From: Hormoscilla sp. GUM202
GTDB taxonomy: Bacteria; Cyanobacteriota; Cyanobacteriia; Cyanobacteriales; Desertifilaceae
NCBI GenBank assembly: GCA_005518205.2
Contig: RFFC02000004.1
Location: 62,001-126,000, forward strand
Direction: 5' to 3'
DNA: 64,000 nucleotides
The notes beneath the pieces were generated by a model. The model did no database searches. It saw nothing but the letters and a program-made list of their open reading frames with translations, and was not told the origin of the DNA. Shown here piece after piece: positions 19,374 to 29,924 of the stretch (the first letter of the stretch is position 1; each line of letters opens with the position of its first letter). The translations under genes and the position numbers were made by a program.

Positions 19374-19593
19374 TATTTAACTAATCTTAACATTTCTTAG
19401 CAAACCTTGTCTAATGCCCTTAAGAAAATTTTTATTTCCTTAGGGCGATCCAGTTCCACTGGTTTATCTGACCGTTCGCCCATAACCCTCTACTGCGAAC
19501 AGCTCCTGACAGAGATATTCCTCTGAGAAGCCATCCGTCGTTACAAGTCATTAAATTTTCGAGTGGGACTTGTCACCAAATAACATTCCCAAG

Positions 19594-19643
19594 CAATGGC
19601 TGGCACGCTCCGGGACCCCTCCGCTACGCAGTGCGCGATCGGA
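19594..19643. repeat. family D unit near the carB 3' end
   Basis: Nearly identical to 6107-6155: AATGGCTGGCACGCTCCGGG, then ACCCCTCCGCTACGCAGTGC, then GCGATCGG. Confidence 0.8.
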
Positions 19644-19675
19644 CCTGGGAATGTTAACTATTTACAAAACGCCCT

Positions 19676-22600
19676 CTATGTGATATAATCCTGTATCGCC
19701 TTCACCTCCAGAGGGTGGGATTTCAAGGAACGGATCGCATCGACTGTTGCTTTAGCACCGGCGATAGTAGTGATAATCGGCAGCTTGTAAGTCAGAGCAG
19801 AGCGGCGGATCAGGCGTCCATCGGTTTGGGCTTCTTCACTAGAAGAGGGGGTGTTGACCAGCAGTTGAATGTTATTATTTTTGATCTCATCCAGCACATT
19901 GGGACGGCCTTCGTGCAGTTTGTACAGGATCTTGACATTTTCGACACCTTGCTTTGCCAAGGCGCGGCGAGTGCCCTCCGTAGCAACCACAGCAAAACCT
20001 AATTCCATCAGGTCGCGCACTACCGGTACGCCCGCTTCTTTATCCCGATCGCCGATCGATACAAACACCGTACCGCCCGGGGGCAGATGCACACCTGCCG
20101 CTAATTCTGCCTTAGCAAACCCCTTGCCAAAATTAATATCAATGCCCATCACCTCCCCTGTAGACCGCATTTCTGGTCCCAGCAGGGTGTCGCTGCCGGG
20201 GAATTTCTCGAAGGGTAGCACCGCTTCCTTGACTGAAATGTGTTTCGGGATACGTTCGGCAGTAAACCCGAGAGATTCTAAAGTTTCTCCTGCCATTACC
20301 CGAGATGCTAGCTTCGCCAAGGGGACCCCGATCGCCTTGGAAACAAAGGGCACAGTCCGCGATGCCCGGGGGTTAGCCTCCAGAATATAAACCCGTTCTC
20401 CCTGAACAGCAAACTGGATATTCATCAAACCAATTACCTTCAGGGCCTTCGCTAGCTTTACCGTCCAGGAGCGAATCTGGTCTAAAATGGATGCCGAAAG
20501 GGTGATGGCGGGAATCGAACAAGCTGAGTCCCCTGAGTGAACTCCCGCTTCTTCGATATGTTCCATGATGCCGCCGATCGTCACGTGGCCAGTACTATCC
20601 GCGATCGCATCTACATCTACCTCGATCGCCCGTTCCAGGAACTGATCGATTAAGATGGGATGTTCCGGTTCGACCTGCACGGCATACTTCATGTAGCGTT
20701 CCAACTCAGCGTCAGAATAGACTATCTCCATCGCCCGTCCTCCTAACACGTAGGAAGGACGCACTACTACTGGGTAACCAATCCGCTGGGCCACTATGAG
20801 GGCATCATGATAACTGCGGGCAATGCCATTAGCGGGCTGTTCGATCTCCAGTTCCTTGAGAATCTTTTCAAACCTTTCCCGGTCCTCAGCAGTATCGATC
20901 GCATCTGGGGATGTCCCCCAAATCTTGGTAGGACCTTCACTTTTGGAGAGATATTCCTGTAAGAGAACGGCAAGTTTCAAGGGAGTTTGACCGCCAAATT
21001 GGATGATAATTCCTTCTGGTTTTTCCGCCTCAATGATGTTCAGTACGTCCTCTTTCGTCAGGGGTTCAAAATAGAGCCGATCGCTGGTATCGTAGTCGGT
21101 TGAGACCGTTTCGGGGTTAGAATTGACCATAATCGTCTCAAAATCCCGGTCTCGGAGGGCGTAGGAAGCATGACAGCAGCAATAGTCAAACTCAATCCCT
21201 TGACCGATGCGATTGGGCCCGCCACCGAGAATCATTACTTTACGTCGTTCCGATGGCATTACCTCGGATTCTGACTCGTAGGTAGAGTAGTGATAGGGGG
21301 TAAAGGCTTCAAACTCCGAGGCACAGGTGTCTACTGTCTTGTAGACTGGCACTACCCCCAGCTGCTGGCGGTAAGCGCGGACTTCATCTTCGGAGGTTTT
21401 CGTGGCAAAGGCAATCTGCCGATCGCTAAATCCCAGCTGCTTCACCTCCCATAACTGTTCTTTGGTCATCTCGTTCAGAGACGTCCGCTTGAGGAATTTC
21501 TCGGACTCCAATAAGGATTGCATCTTGTCGAGAAACCAGAAGTCAATCCCCGTCAGTTCGTAGATATCCTCTGGACTCATTCCCATCTGCAAAGCGTGAC
21601 GAACTGTGAAAATCCGTTCGGGATTGGGCGATCGCAAACCAGCGCGAATTTGCTCTAAACTGGGCAGCATCTCAGACCGATCGCACCCCCAACCTGCACG
21701 TCCAGTTTCCAGCGATCGCAATGCTTTCTGAAAGGACTCGCAAAAGGTGCGCCCGATGGCCATCGCTTCTCCCACGGACTTCATCTGGGTAGTCAGCACC
21801 GGTTCGCTGCCAGCAAACTTTTCAAAGGCAAACCGGGGGATTTTCGTGACTACATAATCGATAGTTGGTTCAAAGCTAGCAGGGGTCTTCTTGGTAATAT
21901 CATTCTCGATCTCATCGAGGGTGTAGCCTACTGCTAACTTGGCCGCAATCTTGGCGATCGGGAAACCAGTGGCCTTGGAGGCCAGGGCCGAGGAACGAGA
22001 TACCCGGGGATTCATTTCGATCGCGATTACATCCCCATTCACGGGGTTAACCGCAAACTGAATATTTGAACCCCCCGTTTCCACTCCAATTTCCCGGATA
22101 ATCTTAATCGAAGCATCCCGGAGTCGCTGATATTCCTTATCCGTCAGGGTTTGCGCCGGTGCTACCGTAATCGAGTCCCCAGTATGGACGCCCATCGGGT
22201 CGAGATTCTCGATCGAGCAGATAATCACCACATTATCTGCCAAGTCCCGCATCACTTCCAATTCAAATTCTTTCCACCCGATCAGAGACTGTTCGATCAG
22301 CACCTGGGACACGGGGGAAGCATCGATCCCGCTTTCGACGATTTCTTCAAACTCTTCCTGGTTGTAAGCAATACCCCCACCCGTGCCGCCGAGGGTAAAT
22401 GCCGGTCGAATAATCAGGGGATAGACGCCAATTTTCTGGGCAACTTCTCTTGCTTCCGCTAGGTTATTGGCAATTCCCGAAGGACAGACCGACACGCCGA
22501 TGCGTTCCATCGCCTGCTTGAACAGCAGCCGGTCCTCTGCCATTTCGATCGCCTCCAGCTTCGCCCCAATTAACTCTACTCCGTACTTTTCCAGGACGCC

Positions 22601-22915
22601 ATTTTTGGCCAGGGCCACTGCCAAGTTGAGGGCTGTTTGACCGCCCATCGTCGGCAGTAAAGCGTCCGGGCGTTCCTTGGCGATTACCTTTTCCACTATT
22701 TCCGGCGTCAGGGGTTCGATGTAAGTCCGTTCCGCCGTTTCCGGGTCCGTCATGATGGTGGCCGGGTTAGAGTTCACCAGTACCACCTCGTACCCTTCAC
22801 TTCGGAGAGCTTTGCAGGCTTGGGAACCACTATAATCAAACTCGCAGGCTTGACCGATCACAATTGGCCCAGCCCCCAGCAGGAGAATTTTGTGTAAATC
22901 GCTACGTTTTGGCAT
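19676..22915 (-). CDS. carB: carbamoyl phosphate synthase large subunit
   Basis: 1,079 residues, the full family length. It makes carbamoyl phosphate from bicarbonate, ammonia (from CarA) and two ATP for arginine and pyrimidines. The two ATP-grasp halves are clear: [20 protein letters not shown] at the N-terminus and [20 protein letters not shown] at about residue 556. Conserved segments include [46 protein letters not shown] and [17 protein letters not shown]. The C-terminal allosteric MGS-like domain runs from [14 protein letters not shown]. No carA is next to it, as is usual in cyanobacteria. Confidence 0.97.
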   Translation of the reverse strand: MPKRSDLHKILLLGAGPIVIGQACEFDYSGSQACKALRSEGYEVVLVNSNPATIMTDPETAERTYIEPLTPEIVEKVIAKERPDALLPTMGGQTALNLAVALAKNGVLEKYGVELIGAKLEAIEMAEDRLLFKQAMERIGVSVCPSGIANNLAEAREVAQKIGVYPLIIRPAFTLGGTGGGIAYNQEEFEEIVESGIDASPVSQVLIEQSLIGWKEFELEVMRDLADNVVIICSIENLDPMGVHTGDSITVAPAQTLTDKEYQRLRDASIKIIREIGVETGGSNIQFAVNPVNGDVIAIEMNPRVSRSSALASKATGFPIAKIAAKLAVGYTLDEIENDITKKTPASFEPTIDYVVTKIPRFAFEKFAGSEPVLTTQMKSVGEAMAIGRTFCESFQKALRSLETGRAGWGCDRSEMLPSLEQIRAGLRSPNPERIFTVRHALQMGMSPEDIYELTGIDFWFLDKMQSLLESEKFLKRTSLNEMTKEQLWEVKQLGFSDRQIAFATKTSEDEVRAYRQQLGVVPVYKTVDTCASEFEAFTPYHYSTYESESEVMPSERRKVMILGGGPNRIGQGIEFDYCCCHASYALRDRDFETIMVNSNPETVSTDYDTSDRLYFEPLTKEDVLNIIEAEKPEGIIIQFGGQTPLKLAVLLQEYLSKSEGPTKIWGTSPDAIDTAEDRERFEKILKELEIEQPANGIARSYHDALIVAQRIGYPVVVRPSYVLGGRAMEIVYSDAELERYMKYAVQVEPEHPILIDQFLERAIEVDVDAIADSTGHVTIGGIMEHIEEAGVHSGDSACSIPAITLSASILDQIRSWTVKLAKALKVIGLMNIQFAVQGERVYILEANPRASRTVPFVSKAIGVPLAKLASRVMAGETLESLGFTAERIPKHISVKEAVLPFEKFPGSDTLLGPEMRSTGEVMGIDINFGKGFAKAELAAGVHLPPGGTVFVSIGDRDKEAGVPVVRDLMELGFAVVATEGTRRALAKQGVENVKILYKLHEGRPNVLDEIKNNNIQLLVNTPSSSEEAQTDGRLIRRSALTYKLPIITTIAGAKATVDAIRSLKSHPLEVKAIQDYIT

Positions 22916-23215
22916 AGTTGTTGGCTTGAAGTGCTCCGATTAAACCCAGACTATTTTAAGGGGTTTCACCGTTAAGCGTTGTTAGTCATTTATTCATATT
23001 TGCTCAATATTAACCGGCAGAATGGGAGGCCATTTTCCCCTATCACCGGCAACTGCACGCTTGTTTCTGCTCCTACAGCCCCTTTCACCAGTGTTCTGAC
23101 TCAGTAAATACTCTCCTCGGAGCGGCCCGATATTCGCCGACATTCCCTGAGGCTGAATATTATACCATGTAACATCTAGTTCAAATCTTACAAAATATTA
23201 AATTTATTTTTAATG

Positions 23216-23274
23216 CAAGTTTTTTGCAAAAAAACTTGACAAGCTTACTAAGTTAATTGCTATATTATTGCAAT
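23216..23274 (+). promoter_or_regulatory. isiA promoter with two operator-like palindromes
   Basis: -35 TTGACA (23236-23241) and -10 TATATT (23261-23266), spacing 19. A near-perfect palindrome CAAGTTTTTTG/CAAAAAAACTTG (23216-23238) touches the -35, and ATTGC-N9-GCAAT (23256-23274) covers the -10. isiA is known to be repressed by Fur in other cyanobacteria. These are AT-rich inverted repeats in the right place, but assigning them to Fur is inference. A leader of about 145 bases follows. Confidence 0.55.
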
Positions 23275-23420
23275 AACTACGAAAAGCGTTCGAGGCTTGT
23301 TAAGAGGATTGGGTATTGCCTACCGGCGCTTGCCCGGGCATTTAGCCGCTCTTCGGCTGACAAGTTCAGGTCTAGAACGAGAAAATACACTGACACAAGG
23401 ACAAAAGGAGACAAGACTTA

Positions 23421-24449
23421 ATGCAAAGTTATGGCAAGACTGAGGTAAAATATGACTGGTGGGCTGGTAACGCCCGCTTCGCGAATCTGTCGGGTCTATT
23501 CATTGCTGCCCATGTAGCTCAGGCTGCCCTCATTACATTTTGGGCCGGATCCTTTACCCTGTTTGAAATCTCTCAGTATTCGCCCGAGCAGCCCATGTAC
23601 GAGCAAGGGCTGATTCTGCTGCCCCACTTAGCGACTTTGGGCTGGGGGATTGGAGAAAATGGTCAAATCGCCGATACTTATCCCTATTTGGTGGTTGGAG
23701 CATTGCATCTCATCTCCTCTGCGGTTCTGGGTGCAGGAGCCCTGTTCCATACCTTTAAGGCTCCTGAAAACTTGAAAGATGCCACTGGTGCTGCTAAGAA
23801 TTTTCACTTTGATTGGAACAATCCCAAACAGCTGGGCATGATTTTAGGGCATCACCTGTTGTTCTTGGGAGCGGGTGCCCTGCTGCTGGCAGCTAAGGCC
23901 ATGTACTTTGGTGGACTATACGATGCCACGACTCAGATGGTACGGGTGGTTACGAACCCTACCCTTGACCCATGGACTATCTATGGCTATCAGACCCACT
24001 TTGCTAGCGTTAACAGCTTGGAAGATTTGGTAGGCGGTCATATTTATGTGGGTGTACTGCTGGTTGCAGGCGGCATTTGGCACATCATCAAAGAGCCTTT
24101 TGGCTGGGCAAAGAAGCTTTTGGTCTTCTCGGGCGAAGCGATTCTTTCCTACTCTCTGGGCGGTATTGCTTTGGCAGGATTTGTGGCCGCTTATTTCTGT
24201 GCGGTTAACACCTTGGCTTATCCAGTTGAATTCTACGGTCCGGTCCTAGAAGTTAAGCTGGGTATTACTCCCTATTTTGCCGATACGGTCGAGTTGCCTG
24301 CTGGCGTACACAGCGCTCGTTGTTGGTTGGCTAATGCTCATTTCTTCTTGGCGTTCTTCTTCCTGCAAGGTCATCTCTGGCACGCTCTGCGCGCTATTGG
24401 TTTTGACTTTAAGCGCGTAGAAGATGCATTGAATTCTGTAGAAGTTTAA
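23421..24449 (+). CDS. isiA: iron-stress chlorophyll-binding protein CP43' (IsiA)
   Basis: 342 residues, about 130 shorter than PsbC because the large lumenal loop is missing, as expected for IsiA. It binds chlorophyll a and forms antenna rings around photosystem I under iron limitation, and quenches excess light. Six membrane helices are visible, with chlorophyll-ligand histidines in [74 protein letters not shown] and [19 protein letters not shown]. The Shine-Dalgarno AAGGAG lies 10 bases before ATG. It is the first gene of the isi operon. Confidence 0.96.
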   Translation: MQSYGKTEVKYDWWAGNARFANLSGLFIAAHVAQAALITFWAGSFTLFEISQYSPEQPMYEQGLILLPHLATLGWGIGENGQIADTYPYLVVGALHLISSAVLGAGALFHTFKAPENLKDATGAAKNFHFDWNNPKQLGMILGHHLLFLGAGALLLAAKAMYFGGLYDATTQMVRVVTNPTLDPWTIYGYQTHFASVNSLEDLVGGHIYVGVLLVAGGIWHIIKEPFGWAKKLLVFSGEAILSYSLGGIALAGFVAAYFCAVNTLAYPVEFYGPVLEVKLGITPYFADTVELPAGVHSARCWLANAHFFLAFFFLQGHLWHALRAIGFDFKRVEDALNSVEV

Positions 24450-24492
24450 TCCGTGTGGTGGGCATTGCCCACCCTACCATTAGGAGAGAAAA

Positions 24493-25005
24493 ATGGCAAA
24501 AATTGGTCTTTTCTTCGGGACTCAAACCGGTAATACTGAATCAGCCGCAGAAGCGATTCAAAAAGAATTCGGCGGTGAAGCTGTGGTGGCCCTTCATGAC
24601 ATGGCGCAAGTAGAAGATAGTGACTTTGATAACTATCAATATATCATCGTCGGTTGTCCCACTTGGAATGTTGGCGAACTGCAAGCTGACTGGGAAGGTT
24701 ACTTTGATGATCTCGATAACATTGATTTCAGTGGCAAAAAGGTTGCCTATTTCGGACCGGGAGACCAGGTTGGCTATTCAGATAACTTTCTGGATGCGAT
24801 CGGGATCCTGGAAGAAAAAATTTCTAGTCTGGGTGGGACGACAGTTGGATACTGGCCCACAGATGGTTATGAATTCAGTGAATCTAAGGCTCTCCGCGAC
24901 GGGAAGTTTGTCGGTCTGGCCCTTGATGACGATAACCAGTCGGAACTGACGGAAAAGCGCATCAAAACATGGGTGGCTCAAATTCAAACTGAGTTTGGCG
25001 TCTAG
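24493..25005 (+). CDS. isiB: flavodoxin (IsiB)
   Basis: 170 residues. It replaces ferredoxin as electron carrier at photosystem I when iron is short. The FMN phosphate loop is FFGTQTGNTESAAE, and the flavin-stacking loops are GCPTWNVGELQADWEG and FGPGDQVGYSDNFLDA, as in long-chain flavodoxins. It follows isiA by 43 bases with AGGAGAG before the ATG, so the two are co-transcribed. The gap carries a small family-F type palindrome (GTGGGCATTGCCCACC). Confidence 0.97.
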   Translation: MAKIGLFFGTQTGNTESAAEAIQKEFGGEAVVALHDMAQVEDSDFDNYQYIIVGCPTWNVGELQADWEGYFDDLDNIDFSGKKVAYFGPGDQVGYSDNFLDAIGILEEKISSLGGTTVGYWPTDGYEFSESKALRDGKFVGLALDDDNQSELTEKRIKTWVAQIQTEFGV

Positions 25006-25145
25006 ATATTCGAGTATTCTCAGAAACCGGGTTTCTGCTGTAGTTATCAACGAGATATCTATGCTATGACCGCAGAAACCCGGTAACATGAGCTGACGTT
25101 CTAGCATTCTATTGCTAATTTTTTTTGACTGAATGAGTTGTGAAG

Positions 25146-25183
25146 TTTTAGTTGTGAATAGTGCTATAAATTCACAACTAAAA
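25146..25183. promoter_or_regulatory. 13-bp perfect hairpin between isiB and isiC
   Basis: TTTTAGTTGTGAA / TTCACAACTAAAA with a 12-base loop (TAGTGCTATAAA). A second hairpin CAGAAACCGGGTTTCTG is at about 25021. They could lower read-through from isiAB into isiC or protect the isiAB 3' end. Confidence 0.5.
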
Positions 25184-25223
25184 CTATTATTGAGAAAATT
25201 ACAGTTGTAAGAGCAGAAAGTTC

Positions 25224-25997
25224 ATGTCTGATGCAATTGATGTCTTGTGGTTAACTGCCAGTCCTAGTTTGAAAAGTTTCGATCGGAAACTGCTGCGTTA
25301 TCTATCTCAGAATGTCGAGATTCCACAGCCGCGCAGGATCGCCGAGTGGGAATATATTCAAACCCAAGACGAAGCATGTTCCCTGGATGTGGCAGTAGAT
25401 CTACTACATGATTATCTCAAATCCCAAGATCGACCCATCCATTTGGCCGGTCATAGCACTAGCGGACTTATTGGCCTAATCTATGCCCGTCGCTACTCGC
25501 AGAAAGTGCGATCTTTAACTCTCCTGAGTGTGGGTGCCCAAGTCACGACTAACTGGCAAGCTCATTACTATGTGCTGCGATCGCTTTTTCCCTGTAGTCG
25601 CAAAAAAATCCTGGCACAAATTGCTCGCAGCATGTTGGGCAATACGGCATATCATAAAATCCAGGATTTAGTTAAGGCTTTAGAGATTGACCTAAATTGT
25701 TCTCCTTCCCCTCACTCTCTTTTTAAGCTAGTTAATATCCCGCCATCGGGAGTGGAAATGCCTTTGATGATTTGCGGCAGTCGCACAGATACTATTGTAG
25801 ACCCACAATCAATAGCAGAATGGGAAGCTTGCTTGAAAGATGGCGATCGCCTGTGGTTATGTCCCCAAGGACGTCACTTGTTTCACCACTTGTACCCCAA
25901 TTTAGTAGGAAAGCAAATTTTGAGTTTTTGGCAATCTTTAACTCCCTCTTATCAATATTTCACTAAGAGTTTGAGATCTATTTGCCATCCTCTCTAA
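25224..25997 (+). CDS. isiC: alpha/beta hydrolase of the isi operon (IsiC type)
   Basis: 257 residues. Alpha/beta hydrolase fold with the nucleophile elbow GHSTSG (serine near residue 78) in PIHLAGHSTSGLIGLIYARR, an acid residue likely in LMICGSRTDTIVDP, and the catalytic His in CPQGRHLFHHLYP. Its position downstream of isiA and isiB matches the third gene of the isi operon in other cyanobacteria; its substrate is not known. It is separated from isiB by 218 bases with two hairpins, so expression may be only partly coupled. Confidence 0.85.
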   Translation: MSDAIDVLWLTASPSLKSFDRKLLRYLSQNVEIPQPRRIAEWEYIQTQDEACSLDVAVDLLHDYLKSQDRPIHLAGHSTSGLIGLIYARRYSQKVRSLTLLSVGAQVTTNWQAHYYVLRSLFPCSRKKILAQIARSMLGNTAYHKIQDLVKALEIDLNCSPSPHSLFKLVNIPPSGVEMPLMICGSRTDTIVDPQSIAEWEACLKDGDRLWLCPQGRHLFHHLYPNLVGKQILSFWQSLTPSYQYFTKSLRSICHPL

Positions 25998-26037
25998 ATT
26001 TAATCAATTACTAATCTATCATCTAAGGAGTAAAAAG

Positions 26038-26331
26038 TTGGTAGTTACACTCTGTTTTGTTTGTACTTGGACTTTAATTATTTTTGCCTGTTGTCGTTTA
26101 TGGGTGACTGGGAAAGAGGGCATCACGAGACTAAAACGACTGCATCAAATTCCTTGCTCTCGCTGTCAGTATTTTACTGGAGATTATCGCCTCAAATGCA
26201 CGGTACATCCTATAAAAGCGCTTTCCGAAGATGCGATCGACTGTCTTGACTATGAACCACAAAGCTATGCAGACATGATAGCCCGGAAATCATCATTGCA
26301 TAAAAAAAACATTCTCTCTTCCAAACGATAA
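26038..26331 (+). CDS. small cysteine-containing membrane protein of the isi locus
   Basis: 97 residues from a TTG start, chosen because AAGGAG lies seven bases upstream and no ATG is available nearer than the first cysteines. One N-terminal membrane helix (VVTLCFVCTWTLIIFACCRL) precedes a soluble part with CSRCQYFTGDYRLKCTVHP and AIDCLDYEP. The four cysteines CxxC...C...C could bind metal, which would fit an iron-stress locus, but that is inference. It follows isiC by 40 bases and is probably in the same transcript. Confidence 0.7.
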   Translation: MVVTLCFVCTWTLIIFACCRLWVTGKEGITRLKRLHQIPCSRCQYFTGDYRLKCTVHPIKALSEDAIDCLDYEPQSYADMIARKSSLHKKNILSSKR

Positions 26332-26470
26332 CAGCCAGAACATCCGCCGATCTACTGCTCTGGGTGAATTTCGACGCAAGCTTAGTACCATGCCTTCACC
26401 CTAAAGAGTGGAGCTACGGATGGAGATCGACAAGTAATGATTTTCCAAATAGGTCAGAACCGTCAGGAAT

Positions 26471-26636
26471 GGATGAGTCGTGAACACTAACGGATGAGTC
26501 GTGGACACTAACGGATGAGTCGTACACGGGAACGGATGAGTCGTGAACACTAACGGATGAGTCGTTAGCGGGAACGGACGAGTCGTGGGGGAACGGATGA
26601 GTCGTGGACACTAACGGATGAGTCCTGGATAATAAC
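26471..26636. repeat. 21-bp minisatellite, eight units
   Basis: Unit GGATGAGTCGTGAACACTAA plus C; units start at 26471, 26492, 26513, 26534, 26555, 26576 (19 bp), 26595 and 26616. The first 11 bases are almost constant and the last 10 vary. No spacers, so it is not CRISPR. The Ser-His-rich minus-strand frame over it (26414-26653) is a by-product of the repeat. Confidence 0.9.
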
Positions 26637-26972
26637 GGACTGTGATTGTGCAACGCACTACTACGAACTACTCCCGGAGAACTACGAACTACTTGAACTA
26701 CTTATTGCTGGACGCAAAATCATTACATCTTTATCACTACCGTTGAGTAATAAGCCGGAGATTTTCTCGCCGTTCTTCTGCTGCTTCTGCCCAAAACAGT
26801 GCTTTTGTTCTTGTAGTGATGAAATGCGCCAAATCGTTCTGCACCGGGAATAAATCGGTACGGTTGTCATCACTACTTTTTTAGCACTACCGATCTACGA
26901 AAACCAAGCCCGCGCGGCTCTTCGTGAAAGGGTATGCGTTCATTGCCATCCTCATAGCCTCAAATCTTTGCG
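26637..26972. other. gap without a recognisable gene
   Basis: It contains repeated ACTACGAACTAC phrases just after the minisatellite. I see no coding frame that I can support. Confidence 0.4.
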
Positions 26973-27301
26973 AAGCAAGGGTTTGAGGTTGATGATTTTG
27001 GCAGTCCCGGTCCCATGTTTTGTTTGGATATGTTAGAATATACAAATTACTTAAATTGGACATGCATTGGTTAAATTTGATAGCTCGCAGCGATTCCTAT
27101 AGATTTTTATTGCCAGGATTGATTGAGTTTGCCAAAGCCAAAAATATTACCTGCATCTCTTTTGAAGGTATTGAAACGCGGGAAAAATTAAAGTTAGCTG
27201 AGCAAATGGGAGCGGACTACGTGCAGGTATTTTTGTTCAAAGACCAGTTTATTCAAGTACAAAGTAAATGCCGCCTGCTGACGACAGTGGTGGAGAGGTA
27301 G
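26973..27301 (+). pseudogene. EAL-domain (c-di-GMP phosphodiesterase) relic with a frameshift
   Basis: The first part reads KQGFEVDDFGSPGPM, matching the DDFG loop of EAL domains. Then the frame shifts near 27017 and continues as GYVRIYKLLKLDMHWLN, FLLPGLIEFAKAKNITCI, FEGIETREKLKLAEQMGADYVQVFLFKD. The EGIET loop and the ADYVQGFLF-like motif are the C-terminal EAL signature. The N-terminal half is gone. Confidence 0.75.
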
Positions 27302-27310
27302 ATTTCGATG

Positions 27311-27475
27311 TCTATGGCTGCGCCCCCAGCGCAGCGCTATCGGGATGCTAGCTGCTGCGCAGCGGCTGCGCACGCTACGCGAAAAATCGCGCAAAAACCC
27401 CTCAGACATCGTACTAACATAATTTGGGGTCTCACAACCTTTGCTAATTACGTTCCCTGGCTCTGCCTGGGAACA
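27311..27475. repeat. GC-rich palindromes and a family C unit before the pnp 3' end
   Basis: 27316-27400 holds GGCTGCGCCCCCAGCGCAGC and CTGCTGCGCAGCGGCTGCGC (related to 3617 and 31450). 27451-27474 is CGTTCCCTGGCTCTGCCTGG plus GAAC, family C. Confidence 0.6.
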
Positions 27476-27521
27476 ATGCCAATTGCTAATTGCCTTAACA
27501 ATTAACAATTAACAACAACGA

Positions 27522-29669
27522 TCAAGCAGAGGCTTGGCGAGCAGCAGCAGCTTCGTCGGGGTGAATTCCCAGACGGGTGAGATTAATCCGGCCCTTTTCG
27601 TCGATCCTTCGCACCTTCACTATTACCTCATCACCAACATTTACCTCGTCCTCTACTTTGGGCACGCGGTAATCAGCTAGCTGGGAGATGTGAATCATCC
27701 CTTCCTTACCTGGCAGAAACTCCACAAAGGCACCAATGTCAATAATGCGGGTGACCCGACCGACAAAGACATCTCCCTGATTGACTTTTTTGGTCATTCC
27801 CACGATGATGTTGCGTGCCGACCGGGCATTTTCGGCATTTGTCGATGAGATGATTACCGTGCCATCGTCTTCGATGTCTACCTTAGCCCCAGTTTGTTCG
27901 GTTATGCCCTTGATGGTCTTGCCCCCCGGACCGATAATCAGACCGATCAGTTCTGGATCGATCTTCATTGTCAGCAAGCGCGGTGCATAGGGCGATAAGT
28001 CCGATCGGGGCTCCGATATGGTAGAGAGCATTTTCTCTAAGATATGCATCCGGGCTGGCTTGGCTTGATTAATCGCTTGGGCGATCACTGACAAGGGCAA
28101 ACCGGTGAGTTTCATATCCATTTGTAGGGCTGTAATTCCCGTGTCCGTCCCTGCTACCTTGAAGTCCATATCTCCCAGAAAATCTTCAATTCCTTGAATA
28201 TCCGTGAGAATTCTTACTTCCTCTCCTTCCTTGATCAAACCCATCGCTGCACCGCTGACTGGTTTCATGAGGGGGACTCCCGCATCCATCAGGGACAGGG
28301 TGGAACCGCAGACTGAACCCATGGATGTGGAACCATTGGAAGATAGCACTTCCGATACTACCCGGATCACATAGGGAAAATCTTCTTTCGGTGGTATTAC
28401 CGGCGCTAAGGCCCGTTCCGCTAGGGCTCCATGACCTATTTCTCGCCGTCCGGGCGATCGCATGGGCTTTGTTTCCCCCACGGAGTAGGGTGGAAAATTG
28501 TAGTGGTGCAGATAGCGTTTTTCCACATCGGGGTGGAGGTCATCCATTTCTTGGGCATCTCCCGATGTTCCCAAGGTCACTACTGACATCACCTGAGTTA
28601 GACCCCGGTTAAACAAGCCGCTACCATGTACCCGACTAGGCAAAACTCCCACCCTGGAAGTGATGGGACGCACTTGATCGAGTTGGCGACCGTCAACCCG
28701 GATCCCCTCCTTAATTATTTGTTCCCGCATCAGTTCCTTGGTAACCTGCTTGAAGGTATTACCTACTGCTGCTGAGTTAGCTTCCGCAGCTATGTGGATG
28801 GGATCCGTTTCCGCCAGTTCTTTAATGGCGGCTACTACTTCCGTTTCCTTAATCTCATCTAATGCTGTATCCCGCTGATGCTTGTCCAATTCATACTGAG
28901 ACAAGACTGCTTTGATCCCAGTGGTGGCGCGATCGCGAATAAAATTCTCTAGGGTCGGGTCTACCGTCGGTGGTTCTGCCTTAACCAGTTCTATCCCCAG
29001 TTCTGCCATCAACTCTTGCTGTGCTTCGATCAGGTCGCTGACTGCCTCATAGCCAAAGTCGATCGCTTCTATGATATCCTGTTCTGGTAGCTGGGAGGCT
29101 CCCGCCTCTACCATAATCACCCCCTCCGGAGAACCGGCGACCACCAAGTCTAAATCTCCTTTTTCCAGTTCCGTATAGGTGGGGTTAATCACGAAGTCAT
29201 CCCCCACTAGCCCCACCCGCACTGCTGCCATTGGGCCTGAAAAGGGAATCTTCGCTAGCACTACCGCGATCGAAGCACCCGTCACCGCTAGCACATCTGG
29301 GGGCACCCGATCGTCCATGGACAAGGTTGTAGCTACGATCTGGATCTCGTCCCGTAACCACTGTGGAAACAAAGGACGCAAGGGCCTGTCAATTAGCCGG
29401 CTGGTCAGAATCGCCTTTTCCCCAGGACGGCCCTCGCGCCGCAAGAAACCTCCCGGTATCCGCCCCGCTGCGTACAGTCTTTCTTCGTAATCTACCATCA
29501 GGGGCAGAAAATCAATCCCCTCTCTTGCTGACGCGCTGGTCGCAGTCACTAAAACCGCTGTATCTCCTGATTGTATCAGTACGGAGCCACTCGCCTGTGG
29601 CGCAAATATTCCTACCTTCAGTCTAATATCCCGTCCGTCAAAGGATATTGACTTTTCTATCTCTCCCAT
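27522..29669 (-). CDS. pnp: polynucleotide phosphorylase
   Basis: 715 residues. A phosphorolytic 3'-5' exoribonuclease of RNA turnover that in cyanobacteria also polyadenylates RNA. Two RNase PH domains are visible ([21 protein letters not shown] at the start and [22 protein letters not shown] in the second core, with [20 protein letters not shown]), then a KH domain ([20 protein letters not shown]) and an S1 domain ([20 protein letters not shown]). Full length. The 250 bases upstream hold no gene before IS630 copy 1. Confidence 0.97.
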   Translation of the reverse strand: MGEIEKSISFDGRDIRLKVGIFAPQASGSVLIQSGDTAVLVTATSASAREGIDFLPLMVDYEERLYAAGRIPGGFLRREGRPGEKAILTSRLIDRPLRPLFPQWLRDEIQIVATTLSMDDRVPPDVLAVTGASIAVVLAKIPFSGPMAAVRVGLVGDDFVINPTYTELEKGDLDLVVAGSPEGVIMVEAGASQLPEQDIIEAIDFGYEAVSDLIEAQQELMAELGIELVKAEPPTVDPTLENFIRDRATTGIKAVLSQYELDKHQRDTALDEIKETEVVAAIKELAETDPIHIAAEANSAAVGNTFKQVTKELMREQIIKEGIRVDGRQLDQVRPITSRVGVLPSRVHGSGLFNRGLTQVMSVVTLGTSGDAQEMDDLHPDVEKRYLHHYNFPPYSVGETKPMRSPGRREIGHGALAERALAPVIPPKEDFPYVIRVVSEVLSSNGSTSMGSVCGSTLSLMDAGVPLMKPVSGAAMGLIKEGEEVRILTDIQGIEDFLGDMDFKVAGTDTGITALQMDMKLTGLPLSVIAQAINQAKPARMHILEKMLSTISEPRSDLSPYAPRLLTMKIDPELIGLIIGPGGKTIKGITEQTGAKVDIEDDGTVIISSTNAENARSARNIIVGMTKKVNQGDVFVGRVTRIIDIGAFVEFLPGKEGMIHISQLADYRVPKVEDEVNVGDEVIVKVRRIDEKGRINLTRLGIHPDEAAAARQASA

Positions 29670-29924
29670 GCAACACTGTGCCCTTTCTCTAACACTTGTT
29701 TATTTCCTGTTCTCTGGCAATCGTAGCATTGATATCAGTGCTTGGTTCTCCTCTGAGCTTACACCCCTCGCACTGAGGGCAGCCGAACTGCTGGTTCATC
29801 CAGCATCTGCCTTTACCTACCCTGTAGGCTCTCTGTGGTCTTTTTAGATATTATCCCATGTATGATAGCATTTATCCGGGTACACTGCACTACGCGGTGG
29901 GCGAACGGGAGTTCGACCTTAGTA

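Larger units (their letters stand above)
19006..19675. other. 670-bp upstream region of the sigma gene
   Basis: It includes the widespread phrase GTAGGGGCGAAGCATTCGG (about 19046; a relative is near 53665-53720), the 49-bp tandem repeat at 19276-19373, and a family-D unit at 19594-19643. No convincing gene was seen. Confidence 0.5.

Noticed and set aside
26471-26636. Hammerhead ribozyme-like phrase GGATGAGTCGTGAAC in each minisatellite unit
   Set aside because: The essential CUGAUGA is changed (CGGAUGA) and no GAAA core with a closing stem follows; the similarity is superficial.
26471-26636. CRISPR array
   Set aside because: The repeats are directly adjacent with no unique spacers, and no cas gene is present. 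The same applies to 19276-19373, 32329-32472 and 36828-36932.
26414-26653. 79-residue Ser/His/Val-rich protein on the minus strand
   Set aside because: It is only the minisatellite translated; a 21-bp unit keeps one frame open by itself.
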